Counted from the first letter of the stretch, positions 1 to 9,386 are shown. The stretch is DNA of 53,349 nucleotides from an uncultured Pirellulaceae bacterium (GCA_938083195.1 CALKCK010000031.1:1-53349), one strand, 5' to 3'. Numbers and translations: made by a program. The notes: generated by a model from the sequence alone, not told the origin.

Positions 1-525
1 TAGACGAAAATGTTTTGATTGAGGACTCTTGTGTTTTAACCGGCGCGATTGGACAACATAGACAACGCCAAAGACAAATCCGAGGGCAACGATTGCTGTT
101 CCTAGCAACAAGGCTGAACCGTGGATCATGTTCCAAATGGATTTTGCTCTCATGGGGCTGAACTGGTTTTCGTGACCGAAACCAACGCCTAAGCCAATCA
201 ATCCCAAGATTAGTGGAATCAGAAATAGGCCGATGACAGATTTAGGCTGTCGAGCAGAAATCCAAATGTAAGCAAACGCTAAGATCCAGGCGGTGGCCAA
301 GCACCAACCAAACCAACTTCCAAGCCAAAGTCCGGTTGAACCGAGAACAAGTTTGCCTTGTAAGATTAGAAAAACCGTGTGGGCAAATAAACCTGCCGCT
401 GCAAAACCGACGCGAACATATTTCCTAAAGCTAACGTCAAAAAAGACACGAGATATTTCTAAAATGAAAACCACCGCGTAGCTTGCCGCAAAACAAGTAA
501 TTGAGATGTTTTGAAGCCAATTCAT
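1..525 (-). CDS. CcsA/HemX-like cytochrome c assembly membrane protein (3' end missing)
   Basis: I read this open frame directly on the minus strand: an ATG at 525-523 opens 175 codons that run off the left edge without a stop, so the C-terminus is outside the window. The protein begins MNWLQNISITCF and is almost wholly hydrophobic, with about five membrane spans, including segments around FAAAGLFAHTVFLIL, WILAFAYIWISA and VIGLFLIPLILGLIGLG, and ending in a basic tail (QSRRLKHKS). A histidine in the second span (FAHTVF) and another in the MIHGSALLLGTA span match the pattern of HemX/CcsA proteins, which sit by hemA in many bacteria and act in heme handling or cytochrome c maturation. The family call is from pattern memory; the next gene to the left could be hemA but is not visible. 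Confidence 0.6.
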   Translation of the reverse strand, partial: MNWLQNISITCFAASYAVVFILEISRVFFDVSFRKYVRVGFAAAGLFAHTVFLILQGKLVLGSTGLWLGSWFGWCLATAWILAFAYIWISARQPKSVIGLFLIPLILGLIGLGVGFGHENQFSPMRAKSIWNMIHGSALLLGTAIVALGFVFGVVYVVQSRRLKHKSPQSKHFRL

Positions 526-663
526 GACAGTCAAATTCGAGGTTAAGGAAATAGGAAACGTACTGCCAAAGAATAACACGTAGTCATCCTTTTGCGGGAT
601 TGATTCTAGGTCATCTAATTGTCGGTAGCTGATTCGATGATTGAAAATTCGGATTACGAGAGT

Positions 664-679
664 CTGCGCGGTAGCGCAG
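664..679. repeat. short perfect inverted repeat
   Basis: CTGCGC (664-669) and GCGCAG (674-679) flank a four-base loop GGTA. It lies in the gap between the HemX-like gene start and the 3' end of the sigma-54 activator. No T-run follows on either strand, so it is not a convincing terminator. It could be an operator or chance. Confidence 0.3.
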
Positions 680-792
680 TGCTAACCGGATAAATTGGAG
701 ATAGTTTTCGTTGTAACACCGTGGTAAATCCGACTTTTTCCATGGTAATTCGGTCGTGCGGGTTGCGCAATTAAATTACGTCGAATCTTGGA

Positions 793-1887
793 TTAGCTAT
801 CCTCTGTTTTGGGTCGTCCAAGGCCAAACTTGGCAAGATATTTTTGGAGAGTGTTTCGATTGATTCCAAGTTTTTTTGCAGCCTTGGTTTGAGTCTGGTT
901 ACAGGACTGCATGACTTGCAATAACAGTTCCTTTTCAACAGGTTCCACAATCTCTTTGTAGAGATCTTCAGCATTGGCTTCAGATTTATTGAGCCGGTTG
1001 TAAACGAACTCCTGAATCAAAGATTGGTCATCCGTCGGGCGGAAAATAAATTCCTGACTTGCCTTGGAATCACCGATGACTGCTTTGGGTAATAAATCAG
1101 GCACCAGCTGGTTATCTTGTGATAAGACAACGGCCCGTTCAATGTAGTTTTGGAGTTCGCGTACATTTCCGGGCCACGGATATTCGATCAACGCTTTTAA
1201 AGCATCGGGGTCAATGTTCGAGATCGATTTTTTATTGGCCAATCCATAAACATCGAGAAAATGACGGACCAGCAATTCGATATCCCCCTCGCGGCGTCGC
1301 AAGGGCGGAAGCGCAATGGGAAGGACATTGAGCCGCCAAAACAAATCTTCGCGAAATCGGTTTTCTGATACCTCAAGATTAAGGTCGCAATTGCTGGCCG
1401 CAATCACTCGGACGTCGACTTGAATCGTATTGGTATCACCAACCCTTTCAAACTCTCTCTCTTGTAAAACACGCAGTAATTTCACTTGAAGTGTAGACGA
1501 GGTAGAATTGACTTCGTCGAGAAAAATAGTTCCACCGTGGGCCGCTTCGAATCGACCCGTGCGGTCTTTGACCGCGTCGGTAAATGATCCGCGGACATGT
1601 CCAAATAATTCACTATCGAGCAAGCTTTCGGTGAGAGCTCCACAATTGACACGTACGAATGGCCCGCTGTTACGGTCGCTTAATTTGTGCAAGGCCGCAG
1701 CAATGAGCTCTTTACCCGTTCCAGTTTCTCCAAGTAGCAGCACAGACGAATTTGCCTGAGCAGACAGACGAGTTAGTTGGTAGACATTCTGCATGGATGC
1801 CGAATTACCAATTAATCCATCCAGGGGAGATGCATCGATTTTGTTAAAATATGAAATAGGAGTGCCTGTATAGTGGTCAAAAATCAA
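793..1887 (-). CDS. orphan sigma-54-dependent transcriptional activator (AAA+ plus Fis-type HTH)
   Basis: A bacterial enhancer-binding protein of 364 residues. It has a very short N-terminus (about 25 residues) and no receiver, PAS or GAF sensor domain. The AAA+ domain carries Walker A GETGTGKE (about 53-60), the sigma-54-contacting loop as GSFTDA (100-105) instead of the usual GAFTGA, and Walker B IFLDEV (121-126). It also has the arginine-rich [11 protein letters not shown] and WPGNVREL motifs of the family. A Fis-like helix-turn-helix lies at the end ([19 protein letters not shown]). The start is a TTG at 1887; the only close ATG upstream is out of frame. With no sensor domain and no kinase beside it, regulation is probably through a partner protein or expression level. 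Genes controlled by it cannot be named from sequence. Confidence 0.88.
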   Translation of the reverse strand: MIFDHYTGTPISYFNKIDASPLDGLIGNSASMQNVYQLTRLSAQANSSVLLLGETGTGKELIAAALHKLSDRNSGPFVRVNCGALTESLLDSELFGHVRGSFTDAVKDRTGRFEAAHGGTIFLDEVNSTSSTLQVKLLRVLQEREFERVGDTNTIQVDVRVIAASNCDLNLEVSENRFREDLFWRLNVLPIALPPLRRREGDIELLVRHFLDVYGLANKKSISNIDPDALKALIEYPWPGNVRELQNYIERAVVLSQDNQLVPDLLPKAVIGDSKASQEFIFRPTDDQSLIQEFVYNRLNKSEANAEDLYKEIVEPVEKELLLQVMQSCNQTQTKAAKKLGINRNTLQKYLAKFGLGRPKTEDS

Positions 1888-2066
1888 AGCGTTTTTATTT
1901 CAACTACCATTTCAACGACTAGATCATGCGGCGCAAAGCCCTGACACGCATCCTGATACAAAAATATGCCTTAATATGAGGCAGTCTATTGCAATCAAAA
2001 CCGACGATTCGAGAGAGTGAACCGGGTAAAGATAGATTCGGGTGGCTTTGGCGGGGGGTTGGACGT

Positions 2067-2095
2067 AAAAAAACCGAACTCGGAATGAGTTCGGT
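2067..2095 (-). terminator. Rho-independent terminator after rplU
   Basis: Read on the minus strand, ACCGAACTC and GAGTTCGGT form a perfect 9-bp stem around a 5-base loop (2073-2095), followed by seven T (2073-2067). It lies about 30 bases past the rplU stop, as expected for an intrinsic terminator, and isolates rplU from the downstream sigma-54 activator. Confidence 0.88.
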
Positions 2096-2125
2096 CTGTA
2101 TTTTTATCAGCGATCGAGTTGAGCG

Positions 2126-2437
2126 TTAGCTGGCGATTGCACCAATCTGAACTTTTACGTACTTCTGGCGATGCCCAGTACGTCGTTTGCTGTTTTTTCG
2201 TCGTCGGAATTTTTGGATGTAGATTTTTTCGCCTTTGGTTTCACCAACGACTTTGGCTGAAACACTTGCGCCATCGACCGTTGGTTTTCCAAGCTTAAAT
2301 GCACCTTCGGAGGAAACCGCTAAAACACGGTCGAATGTGACAGTATCACCTACGTTTACGTCTCGAAAGTCAATTTCAAGCATTTGACCTTCTTCAACTT
2401 TATATTGGCGTCCGCCGTCAGCAATTATCGCGTACAT
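2126..2437 (-). CDS. rplU: 50S ribosomal protein L21
   Basis: A 103-residue protein of normal L21 length, starting MYAIIADGGRQYKVEEGQ and containing the family C-terminal block FRRRKNSKRRTGHRQKYVKV. It binds 23S rRNA (and in well-studied ribosomes contacts L20). The frame is open 56 codons further upstream, but L21 proteins begin at the MYAI methionine, so I set the start at 2437. About 165 bases separate it from the stop of the upstream sigma-54 activator, enough room for its own promoter. The usual partner rpmA (L27) does not follow; a strong terminator does. Identity is certain from the sequence pattern. Confidence 0.96.
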   Translation of the reverse strand: MYAIIADGGRQYKVEEGQMLEIDFRDVNVGDTVTFDRVLAVSSEGAFKLGKPTVDGASVSAKVVGETKGEKIYIQKFRRRKNSKRRTGHRQKYVKVQIGAIAS

Positions 2438-2601
2438 GTTTTTAACCGTTGTTCGGTGTCTCTGAGTCAGATCCGTCAAATAAATAGGGACGGCCATATC
2501 CGTCCTACAGAAGGGAAAATTGTAGCTGAACCACCTGAAAGCGTCGAGGGCCAAAATACCGTATTTTAACTCTATTTTCGCCTTAAAAGCGGTTTTTGCT
2601 G

Positions 2602-4533
2602 TCAATCACCGGAAGAATCGTCGTCCGGCTCTCCCATTCCCAGTTGTTTCATCTTGCGATACAAGTTGGAACGATGGAGCCCCATTTTTGATGCGGCGTT
2701 GGTCATATTTCCGCGAGACCTGTCAATGTGCCGTGCGATGTAGTCAACCTGAAACTGTTTGGTTGCCTCGGTGAGAGGTAAATCCATCGGCACGACGTTT
2801 TCGTGATTGGTGGGAGCATTCACGAAATCCAAGTCATTAGCATCAATCTTTTGTCCATCGGTCAGAAATGCCAGTCGCTCCATCATATTTCGCAGTTCCC
2901 GAATATTCCCCGGCCACCGGTGGTTGAGGAGTTCTTTGCGAGCAGATGCGGAAAAGGTAGGCGTATCTCGCCTGGCTTTGATGCAGAAATTACCCAGAAA
3001 ATGCTCCGCTAATAACAGGATATCATCGCCACGTTGACGAAGTGGCGGGAGTTCAATCGTGACAACGTTCAACCTGAAATACAAATCCTGCCGGAATTTG
3101 CGTTCAGAAATTAACTCCGCCAGATCCTGATTGGTTGCTGCAATGACTCGGGCGTCGGTCGGAATGGGCAGCGAACCACCTACGTGAACGACCTTTTTTT
3201 CTTCTAGGACTCTCAGTAATTTGGATTGGCCATCGAGGCTCATATCACCTATTTCATCTAGAAAGAGCGTGCCATTGTTGGCGAGCTCAAATTTCCCTTC
3301 ACGTTTTTGGTGAGCATCGGTGAACGCCCCTTTTTCATGACCAAATAACTCACTCTCTAATAGATTTTCACTAATAGCTGCACAATTGACGGCGACGAGA
3401 ATCTCGTCGCGCCGTTTGCTAAGATAGTGAATCATTTGGGCGACAACTTCTTTGCCAGTTCCGTTCTCCCCGGTAATCAGAACGACGAGATCCGTATCGG
3501 CGACTCGTTCAATTGTTTTTTTAAGTTTCTCGACTTCTGGGCACTCGCCAATCATCTGAACCTGATCGGCGGCCTGAGCGGCAACGGTGCGTTTCGAAGA
3601 TACCAATTGCTCAACATGCTGGGTGTTATCAATCGCGACCGTAGCGTGGGCGGCGAGCTCAGTTAATGCGGCCTCGTCCTCGTCAGAAAAACTTCCTTTT
3701 TCTCGGTTGATGAGTTCAAATGCACCAATTGTTTTGCCCGCACTGTTGGTCATCGGTACGCACAAAATAGTTCGAGTTTGAAAACCCAATTGTTCGTCAA
3801 CCGCGCGGTTAATCTGTTGCTGTTCGGCAGAAATATCTTCGTCGATTCGTGCCGCTTTACCCGTTTTCAGAACTTGCCCAACCACTCCGGCATTGATCGG
3901 AATCCGAAGTTCTCCTTCGTCGACACCAAGGGCAGGTTTACCGATGAGGGAACTGTTGCTGGCATCCGGTAGGAATATCGTCGCTCGTTCAGCTCGAATC
4001 AACCGCGTCGCGGCCAGAGCTATTTTTTCTAATAACTGATCGGTTTCCCGAGACTGATTCCAATGAACCGTCATGTCTAGAATTGCTTCCAAACGAGCTG
4101 CCCGTCGACGGTGCTGAAATCTACGCTCCAGCGCCGTCAGTGCGAGGCCAACGGCTGCGGTCAATGCATCGAAAATCTCAGGGTCGACGGAAGAATCGCA
4201 GGCAATCAATTTTCCCGAAGAATTGGGCCGAAAGAGTGGAGCCGCGGTCCAGCCTTCGGATTGTTGACATTTTTCGGAATCGAGGGTTTCAGCAAGTAGT
4301 TCTACGGGAAGGTTGTCGCCGGAACCAGAATTCGCAATTACCCTCCACTGACCTTTGACGCCACGAACCAAGACTGCGCCCTTGGAATTGACTGTTTTAC
4401 GGACTAAATCGAGTGCAGAGGCTAAAAAATCAGTCTCGGTAAGTGAGTCGAGGGACAGATTGATTAGCTGCACCAGCAGTTCGGAACCGCCCGGAACCGC
4501 CGTTATTCGCTCTGATTGGACTTCAAAGGACAT
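2602..4533 (-). CDS. GAF-domain sigma-54-dependent transcriptional activator
   Basis: 643 residues. Residues about 145-300 form a clear GAF domain (RATIFLPDASNSSLIG, IPINAGVVGQVLKTGKAARI, ILCVPMTNSAGKTIGAFELIN). The first 135 residues look like a second, diverged GAF-like sensor. The AAA+ domain follows, with Walker A GENGTGKE (355-362), the sigma-54 loop as GAFTDA (402-407) and Walker B LFLDEI (423-428), then a Fis-type HTH in the last 45 residues (TNAASKMGLHRSNLYRKMKQLG). The layout resembles FhlA/NorR, whose GAF domains bind small ligands or metal centres; the ligand here is unknown. ATG start at 4533; it is divergent from fabI. No histidine kinase or receiver partner is visible nearby. 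Confidence 0.9.
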   Translation of the reverse strand: MSFEVQSERITAVPGGSELLVQLINLSLDSLTETDFLASALDLVRKTVNSKGAVLVRGVKGQWRVIANSGSGDNLPVELLAETLDSEKCQQSEGWTAAPLFRPNSSGKLIACDSSVDPEIFDALTAAVGLALTALERRFQHRRRAARLEAILDMTVHWNQSRETDQLLEKIALAATRLIRAERATIFLPDASNSSLIGKPALGVDEGELRIPINAGVVGQVLKTGKAARIDEDISAEQQQINRAVDEQLGFQTRTILCVPMTNSAGKTIGAFELINREKGSFSDEDEAALTELAAHATVAIDNTQHVEQLVSSKRTVAAQAADQVQMIGECPEVEKLKKTIERVADTDLVVLITGENGTGKEVVAQMIHYLSKRRDEILVAVNCAAISENLLESELFGHEKGAFTDAHQKREGKFELANNGTLFLDEIGDMSLDGQSKLLRVLEEKKVVHVGGSLPIPTDARVIAATNQDLAELISERKFRQDLYFRLNVVTIELPPLRQRGDDILLLAEHFLGNFCIKARRDTPTFSASARKELLNHRWPGNIRELRNMMERLAFLTDGQKIDANDLDFVNAPTNHENVVPMDLPLTEATKQFQVDYIARHIDRSRGNMTNAASKMGLHRSNLYRKMKQLGMGEPDDDSSGD

Positions 4534-4668
4534 GGTTTCGTGGGGGGTGGGAATTGTTGTCGACGACTAAAACTGTTATCAAATTGCTGCGGAATGATGA
4601 TGTATTCCAATAAGAGCGTAGTCATTTTGACACGTTTCAACAATCGTATTGTAAGAGGGTATCACCAG

Positions 4669-5496
4669 ATGGGCTTGTTCGACGGTAAAAAAGGTTTAAT
4701 TCTCGGGGTCGCCAACGATCGTTCAATTGCTTGGGCAATTGCAAAAAAAATCATGTCAGAGGGTGGTGAGTGCGGTTTTACGCATCTCCCAGACCCGGCT
4801 GATGACGCAAGAAAAAAGAATCGTCGGCGGGTAGAAAAATGTTTCGACAAACTAGATTCGGATGCAGCGCCAAAATTCCTTGTGCCGCTCGATGTACAAA
4901 ATGACGAAAACATTGCTGAAGTTATGGAAACCGCCAAAAATGAATTTGGCAAAATTGACTTCCTGTTACATTCCATTGCCTACGCAGATCGAGCTGACCT
5001 CAACGATACGATCGATGCCAGCCGTGACGGATTTAAGTTAGCCATGGACATCAGTTGTTATAGCTTGATCGCTGTCACCAAAGCTGCTCGACCAATTCTT
5101 TCGGAGCGGGCATCGATTGCGTGTATGAGCTATTTTGGCGGAGAGAAAATTGTAGCTGGATACAACATGATGGGAATCTGTAAAGCTGCACTTGAGGCAA
5201 CGACACGTTATTTGGCTTACGATCTTGGTGAAAGTGGCGTAAGAGTTAACGCATTAAGTGCAGGCCCTTTAAAAACGTTGGCGAGCACCGCCGTGGGTGC
5301 TGGTGATATGTTGAAGATGTACGAACATGTCGCTCCTTTGGGACGCAACATTGAGCATCACGAAGTTGGAAATACTGGCGCGTTTTTATTATCAGAAATG
5401 TCTGATGGAATTACCGGCGAAGTTATGCATGTCGATGCAGGTTACAATGCGATGGGTTCTCCCGGTCGCATGATTGATTTGTTGCCAAGTAATTAA
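4669..5496 (+). CDS. fabI: enoyl-[acyl-carrier-protein] reductase (NADH), FabI type
   Basis: Catalyses the last reduction of each fatty-acid elongation cycle. The 275-residue protein starts MGLFDGKKGLILGVANDRSI, the NAD-binding loop of FabI. The active-site series is SYFG (Tyr155) and Tyr165-x6-Lys172 in GYNMMGICK, equivalent to Tyr146, Tyr156 and Lys163 of E. coli FabI. The C-terminal half is also typical (SGVRVNALSAGPLKTLA, GEVMHVDAGYN). The frame is open upstream to 4516, but homology and an AGAGG ribosome-binding site at 4655-4659 place the start at ATG 4669. An insert rich in Lys/Arg (ARKKNRRRVEK) after HLPDPAD is somewhat unusual. It is a single-gene unit, convergent with the cvpA-like gene. 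Confidence 0.95.
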   Translation: MGLFDGKKGLILGVANDRSIAWAIAKKIMSEGGECGFTHLPDPADDARKKNRRRVEKCFDKLDSDAAPKFLVPLDVQNDENIAEVMETAKNEFGKIDFLLHSIAYADRADLNDTIDASRDGFKLAMDISCYSLIAVTKAARPILSERASIACMSYFGGEKIVAGYNMMGICKAALEATTRYLAYDLGESGVRVNALSAGPLKTLASTAVGAGDMLKMYEHVAPLGRNIEHHEVGNTGAFLLSEMSDGITGEVMHVDAGYNAMGSPGRMIDLLPSN

Positions 5497-5532
5497 TTAA
5501 ATGGTTGTTCCGGCCGTGATTCGGTCAGAAAC

Positions 5533-6183
5533 CTATTTGCCACCAACTCTCAAAACGGTGCGGTCAGCAATGGCCCGCCGTTTTTGAGAATAATAAGGTA
5601 AGAATTCGCCGCGAGGATCGAACACGCGCGCGTCAATCTCGACATCGTCTCGGTGATCAGCTAATCCGTAACTTGCAAACAAAAAGTTGGAATCTTTCGA
5701 TGCGGCGAGCGCACCGCGTGATCGACTTTGGATAAACGATAGCCACAAGCGATCGGGAATAGTTCCCATTTCTGATTTAGGTACATTTTCAGCGTAGACT
5801 CCCGGTTTGAGAGGCGCCATCTGAAGTGTGAAAAACGAAAAACAAACAAACACTCCCGCAATCCAGATCGAGAGCACCGATCGACCTACCAGCTCGGTAA
5901 TCGGATCGAACTTTAGGCGATAGCCACTGAGGACATCCGTGACTGCCCGCAAAACGACAAAAGCCAGTAAGAATACAAGCCAGACGGCGATAAAATCATA
6001 GAGATAGCGATACGACGAGTTCAGGCTGAGCAGTCTCATAGAAACGGGCTCGAAACAAATACTGGCGAGCATGCTGGCAAGCAAAAGGTTGACGAGAGTA
6101 ATCAGATTACTCCAGAGGCCGAACCACCACGTACTTGCGACGATCAAGATGAACATTGTGATTGCAATAAAAATCAGCATCAT
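5533..6183 (-). CDS. CvpA-family membrane protein, last gene of the pilT operon
   Basis: 216 residues with four hydrophobic segments in the first 130 residues (IFIAITMFILIVASTWW; LITLVNLLLASMLASICF; IAVWLVFLLAFVVLRAV; SIWIAGVFVCFSFFTL), followed by a polar C-terminal half. This is the layout of CvpA/colicin V production proteins; CvpA has been linked to envelope integrity, but its biochemical role is unsettled. It begins 37 bases after the upstream pseudo-GspE gene, so it is probably co-transcribed with it. The polar tail (GTIPDRLWLSFIQSRS) is not recognisable. The start is ATG 6183; a second ATG follows directly. Confidence 0.7.
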   Translation of the reverse strand: MMLIFIAITMFILIVASTWWFGLWSNLITLVNLLLASMLASICFEPVSMRLLSLNSSYRYLYDFIAVWLVFLLAFVVLRAVTDVLSGYRLKFDPITELVGRSVLSIWIAGVFVCFSFFTLQMAPLKPGVYAENVPKSEMGTIPDRLWLSFIQSRSRGALAASKDSNFLFASYGLADHRDDVEIDARVFDPRGEFLPYYSQKRRAIADRTVLRVGGK

Positions 6184-6220
6184 TAACTTTCTTCTTCGGG
6201 AGATTGAACCCGATTTTTCG

Positions 6221-7519
6221 TTATGACTTTAAAACTCTTTGTAACTCTTCTACCGAGGTCCGGCCGGCCGCAACCATCACAATACCTTCCATTTGCAGAG
6301 AGATATGACCTTGGTGTTTGGCAAGTGCCGATAATTTATTGGCCTGAGGGGTCTTAACAATTGCGCGGCGAAGATCATCATTAATTGTTAACATCTCAAA
6401 CAAACCTGTTCTTCCGCGATAGCCGATGCCAGCGCATTCGGAGCACGGTTCGATTTCGATGTCATTTTCGTCTACCATCCCCGGCTGAAAAACCATTGGT
6501 TTGTACAGTTCGGCAATTCTTCCACCGGGAAGTCCCAGTTTTTGGAGAAGTGTTGGATGCGGTTGGTATGGAATCCGGCAATTATTGCAAAGCATTCGAA
6601 TCAAGCGCATCGACAATACGCAGGATAAGGATTCGGCAAATTTCTTAACATCCGGTTTGAGCAACAGGACGCGAAGCAATGCATCGACACAGTGCTTTCC
6701 AGGGATGCGGGTGAAAATTGGAATCTTCTTGCTAACTGATAAATCAATTATGTCATTGATTAATTCGCCACCAGTCAATTCAGTGAACGCCAGGACATCC
6801 GGTTCTTTCAACAACAATTGAGGGATTGGTGTCATCGCTGTTTCCCCCTTGGAGGAATCAAACTCAATAGGATAAATGTTGATGACTTCCGGTTCTAATT
6901 TTCCTTTTTCTTCCATGACAAAATAGTCACGTGTCAAACGATCGCAGGCATCAAGAACGCCTCGCCAAGCTGTTGTGTATCCTTCACCAGGAACGCCACT
7001 TACGAGAACCATTCCAGTATTTTGATCGTTAAGAATTGGTTGCAACTGATCGAGCATTCTCTCTCGCATTCCCAGATCGAGAACTTTGTCGAGCGGCGGT
7101 CGTTTGTAATCGAGGTAAATAGCGACGCGTTCGCCGGTCTGAATTCCCTGCGAGACAACTTTGAATTTTTGTTTTTGTTTTTTATAGAGCGTTGAGAATA
7201 CGCCTTCCTGGCGTTGTCGACGTTCTCGGTAGTCAAGACCAGCAAGTTGCTTCAACGTAGCTAAAATGTAATCGCCAATTTCGCGATCCATAGGAGCGCC
7301 CGCATGCCACAATCCATCGATTTGAAAACGAGTGACAACTTTTTGGGCACTAAAATCCATCACCGTGACATTGGCGTCTTTTAGGATGATCTCAACCACC
7401 AGTTCCGATGCTGGTTCAAAGCCTGGCGACGGTTTGACAATTTTTAGATTTGTTTTCTGTTCCTCGGGCGTATCACCGGCGGCGGTAAATTCGATCGGGA
7501 GTTGCAAATCATCAAACAT
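6221..7519 (-). CDS. GspE/PilB-like protein with degenerate ATPase motifs (cytoplasmic paralogue)
   Basis: 432 residues resembling the C-terminal two thirds of type II/IV secretion ATPases. The N-terminal N2-like part (DGLWHAGAPMDREIGDYIL, LAGLDYRERR) and the C-terminal tetracysteine zinc motif (CNNC and CSEC about 60 residues apart, then GIGYRGRTGLFEML) are well kept. The catalytic elements are not: Walker A is GVPGEGYTT (175-183) with Tyr181 where Lys is required, the Asp box is replaced by FVMEEKGK, the Walker B segment reads EPDVLAFTELTGG instead of DPDIILVGEIRD, and the His box is gone. It probably cannot hydrolyse ATP. It lies 109 bases after the membrane-anchored paralogue and before the cvpA-like gene. 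A structural or regulatory subunit of a pilus/secretion motor is the simplest reading; function is inferred. Confidence 0.75.
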   Translation of the reverse strand: MFDDLQLPIEFTAAGDTPEEQKTNLKIVKPSPGFEPASELVVEIILKDANVTVMDFSAQKVVTRFQIDGLWHAGAPMDREIGDYILATLKQLAGLDYRERRQRQEGVFSTLYKKQKQKFKVVSQGIQTGERVAIYLDYKRPPLDKVLDLGMRERMLDQLQPILNDQNTGMVLVSGVPGEGYTTAWRGVLDACDRLTRDYFVMEEKGKLEPEVINIYPIEFDSSKGETAMTPIPQLLLKEPDVLAFTELTGGELINDIIDLSVSKKIPIFTRIPGKHCVDALLRVLLLKPDVKKFAESLSCVLSMRLIRMLCNNCRIPYQPHPTLLQKLGLPGGRIAELYKPMVFQPGMVDENDIEIEPCSECAGIGYRGRTGLFEMLTINDDLRRAIVKTPQANKLSALAKHQGHISLQMEGIVMVAAGRTSVEELQRVLKS

Positions 7520-7628
7520 TAATAAATTTTGTCCAGCTAGAGATAATTGAATTCAGGATTATGACGTGTGAGCTATCAAAGTCGCGTGTCCGCGTTACGA
7601 ACAAGATTAACGAGGCATGCAGAGAAAA

Positions 7629-9386
7629 TTACTGTTGTTTAAGTATCCTTTGCGCTTCGGCAAGTGAAGTGACGCCCAGCAATACAAGTTTGTAGGCTTC
7701 TTTCGTAATTGTTGTTTTTCCAAATTTGACCGCTGCCGCTTCCACGGTTGTTATTTTTGGGCTTTGCTTAATAAGTGTGCGAAGCTGATCATTTAAGCTC
7801 AACATTTCGAAAACTGCGATTCGACCAATAAACCCAATTCCTCCACAGGTTGTGCAAGGAGGGTACTCTATTGGCCGACCTTTCTCATCAACTCTTTGAT
7901 CGGGGGGCGGTAAACGCCATTGGTTGTAAATTGTGCCCTGAGTTTTTGGATTGCCGCCAAGCTGTTGGATGGTTTTGGGTTGAACACGGACCTCGACACG
8001 ACAATCAGTGCACAAACGGCGGACGAGCCGTTGGCAAGTTATATTGTTGGTGGCCTTCAAAAACTGATCTCGATCGCCGACTTGTTTGTATGTTTTAAGT
8101 AAAGCTTCCGCAGCGGATTTCGCTGGTACGCGAAGCAAAACTGAACGTTGCTGAGTGACTACCTGATGCATCAGCACGTCCATGGTCTCCGAGGTTTCTA
8201 CCTTGGGTACAGCAAGCATGTCCGGCTGGGTCAACAGCAGCGTTTTGAGAATTTGAAACTGGTTTTTTTCGGTACCCTCTTCGTACCGATGGATGACGAT
8301 GTTTTCCTGAACAGTTTCGACTTCGTCTTGATCAATGACTCCAACACAATCGCGAGTTAATCGATCTGCAGTTACTAATGCTCCCTGCCAAGAGGAAGTT
8401 AAACCACATCCCGGTGGAGCTGAAATGATTGTGGTGCCAGTTTTATCCAGCGAAGTTTTGATTTGCGAAACCATCTCCGGGAACATTCCCAACTGCGGAA
8501 AAGGCAGTGGTTCTTTGGCAGAGATTTCATATTTCATGAGGACGCGTTCGCCAGTCGCCACTCCCCGTGAAACGACTGAAATCACCGCTTTGCCCGAATC
8601 AGATTTAAACCGAAATGTGCCAGTTTGTGGGGCGCGACGTTCGGCGGCATTTAGACCAGCCAAACTTTTCATGCTCGATAAAATCGCATCTCCAGATTCT
8701 CGATCGATTGGATCGAGGGGGTGCCACGTACCGTCGACTAAAATCCGCAGAGAAACACCCTCACGAGTGAATTCCATTTGCAGCTGCTCAGCTCGTTTAA
8801 ATTGGGTTAACGCGAGCAAATCTTTCAAAGCGGTGAAGCCGTCAGAGTGTCGAGCGCGAATCAAATTACCTTGTTTTTGGCTCGAATTGTCACCCGCGGG
8901 CGTAAATTCAATAAAGACGCCTTCGTCTTGTGGTAGCGCTTCAGCAGCAGGAGCTTCACCCGGTTTCAGTTTCAGGTATTGTTTGATATTTGGATTTTGC
9001 TTGAAACGACTGCGGCGAATAAAAAAGTAAACCGTCACTGGCATAAATGCGGTGATTAAGTAAATCGGCAATCCAGCGAGGAAGATAGGTAAAGAGATTA
9101 CTAAAATAAAACCGGCAAGAAAAGGAAAGGCAACCATCGGGTTCCAAAACTCAGATTGCATATTCATTCGTTCCCCGATTTTCATCGAGTCGCGATTAAC
9201 CCAGTCTGCGATTCGTACCCAGAAAATGAATACCACTGCAATCAGCAGCAATTTCCACCAGGATAAATAGCCACCCGGCCCAGGTGTGTACTCAAGGTCT
9301 TGGGCAAATAAATTGTCAGCAAAAGGTACAAGCAAAATGGCGACTACGGCCGTAAGCAATAATACCGTTCGATAGCAGCGAGCCAT
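7629..9386 (-). CDS. membrane-anchored GspE/PilB-like protein with degenerate ATPase motifs
   Basis: 585 residues. Unlike normal GspE/PilB it begins with a signal-like hydrophobic stretch (VLLLTAVVAILLVPFADNLFA) and at least two more membrane segments (LLLIAVVFIFWVRIA; a long one at about 86-123) before a cytoplasmic GspE-like region from about residue 155. The region keeps the C4 zinc motif (CTDC and CTTC, then GIGFIGRIAVFEML). The P-loop is APPGCGLTS (323-331) with Leu329 in place of Lys, and the Asp, Walker B and His boxes are unrecognisable. It shares lineage-specific sequence with the downstream paralogue (IEFT-x-AGD; ADRLTRD; LAGL-x-x-x-ERR). The start ATG overlaps the pilT stop (TAATG), so the two are translationally coupled. 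Likely a membrane docking partner of the motor. Confidence 0.75.
   Translation of the reverse strand: MARCYRTVLLLTAVVAILLVPFADNLFAQDLEYTPGPGGYLSWWKLLLIAVVFIFWVRIADWVNRDSMKIGERMNMQSEFWNPMVAFPFLAGFILVISLPIFLAGLPIYLITAFMPVTVYFFIRRSRFKQNPNIKQYLKLKPGEAPAAEALPQDEGVFIEFTPAGDNSSQKQGNLIRARHSDGFTALKDLLALTQFKRAEQLQMEFTREGVSLRILVDGTWHPLDPIDRESGDAILSSMKSLAGLNAAERRAPQTGTFRFKSDSGKAVISVVSRGVATGERVLMKYEISAKEPLPFPQLGMFPEMVSQIKTSLDKTGTTIISAPPGCGLTSSWQGALVTADRLTRDCVGVIDQDEVETVQENIVIHRYEEGTEKNQFQILKTLLLTQPDMLAVPKVETSETMDVLMHQVVTQQRSVLLRVPAKSAAEALLKTYKQVGDRDQFLKATNNITCQRLVRRLCTDCRVEVRVQPKTIQQLGGNPKTQGTIYNQWRLPPPDQRVDEKGRPIEYPPCTTCGGIGFIGRIAVFEMLSLNDQLRTLIKQSPKITTVEAAAVKFGKTTITKEAYKLVLLGVTSLAEAQRILKQQ

Noticed and set aside
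2438..2605. 56-codon N-terminal extension of rplU back to 2605
   Set aside because: L21 proteins begin at MYAIIADGG; the extension has no similarity and overlaps the stop of the upstream gene.
4627..4655. TTGACA-N17-TGTAAG before fabI
   Set aside because: The -10 is poor and the implied start would fall after the ribosome-binding site, so it cannot be the main promoter as drawn.
4516..4668. Upstream extension of fabI from ATG 4516
   Set aside because: FabI starts at MGLFDGKKG with a ribosome site just before it; the extension lies in the divergent promoter region and overlaps the other gene's start.
8335..9030. 231-codon plus-strand frame
   Set aside because: It lies antisense to the membrane-anchored GspE-like gene, whose codon pattern and motifs are convincing; it is a shadow frame.
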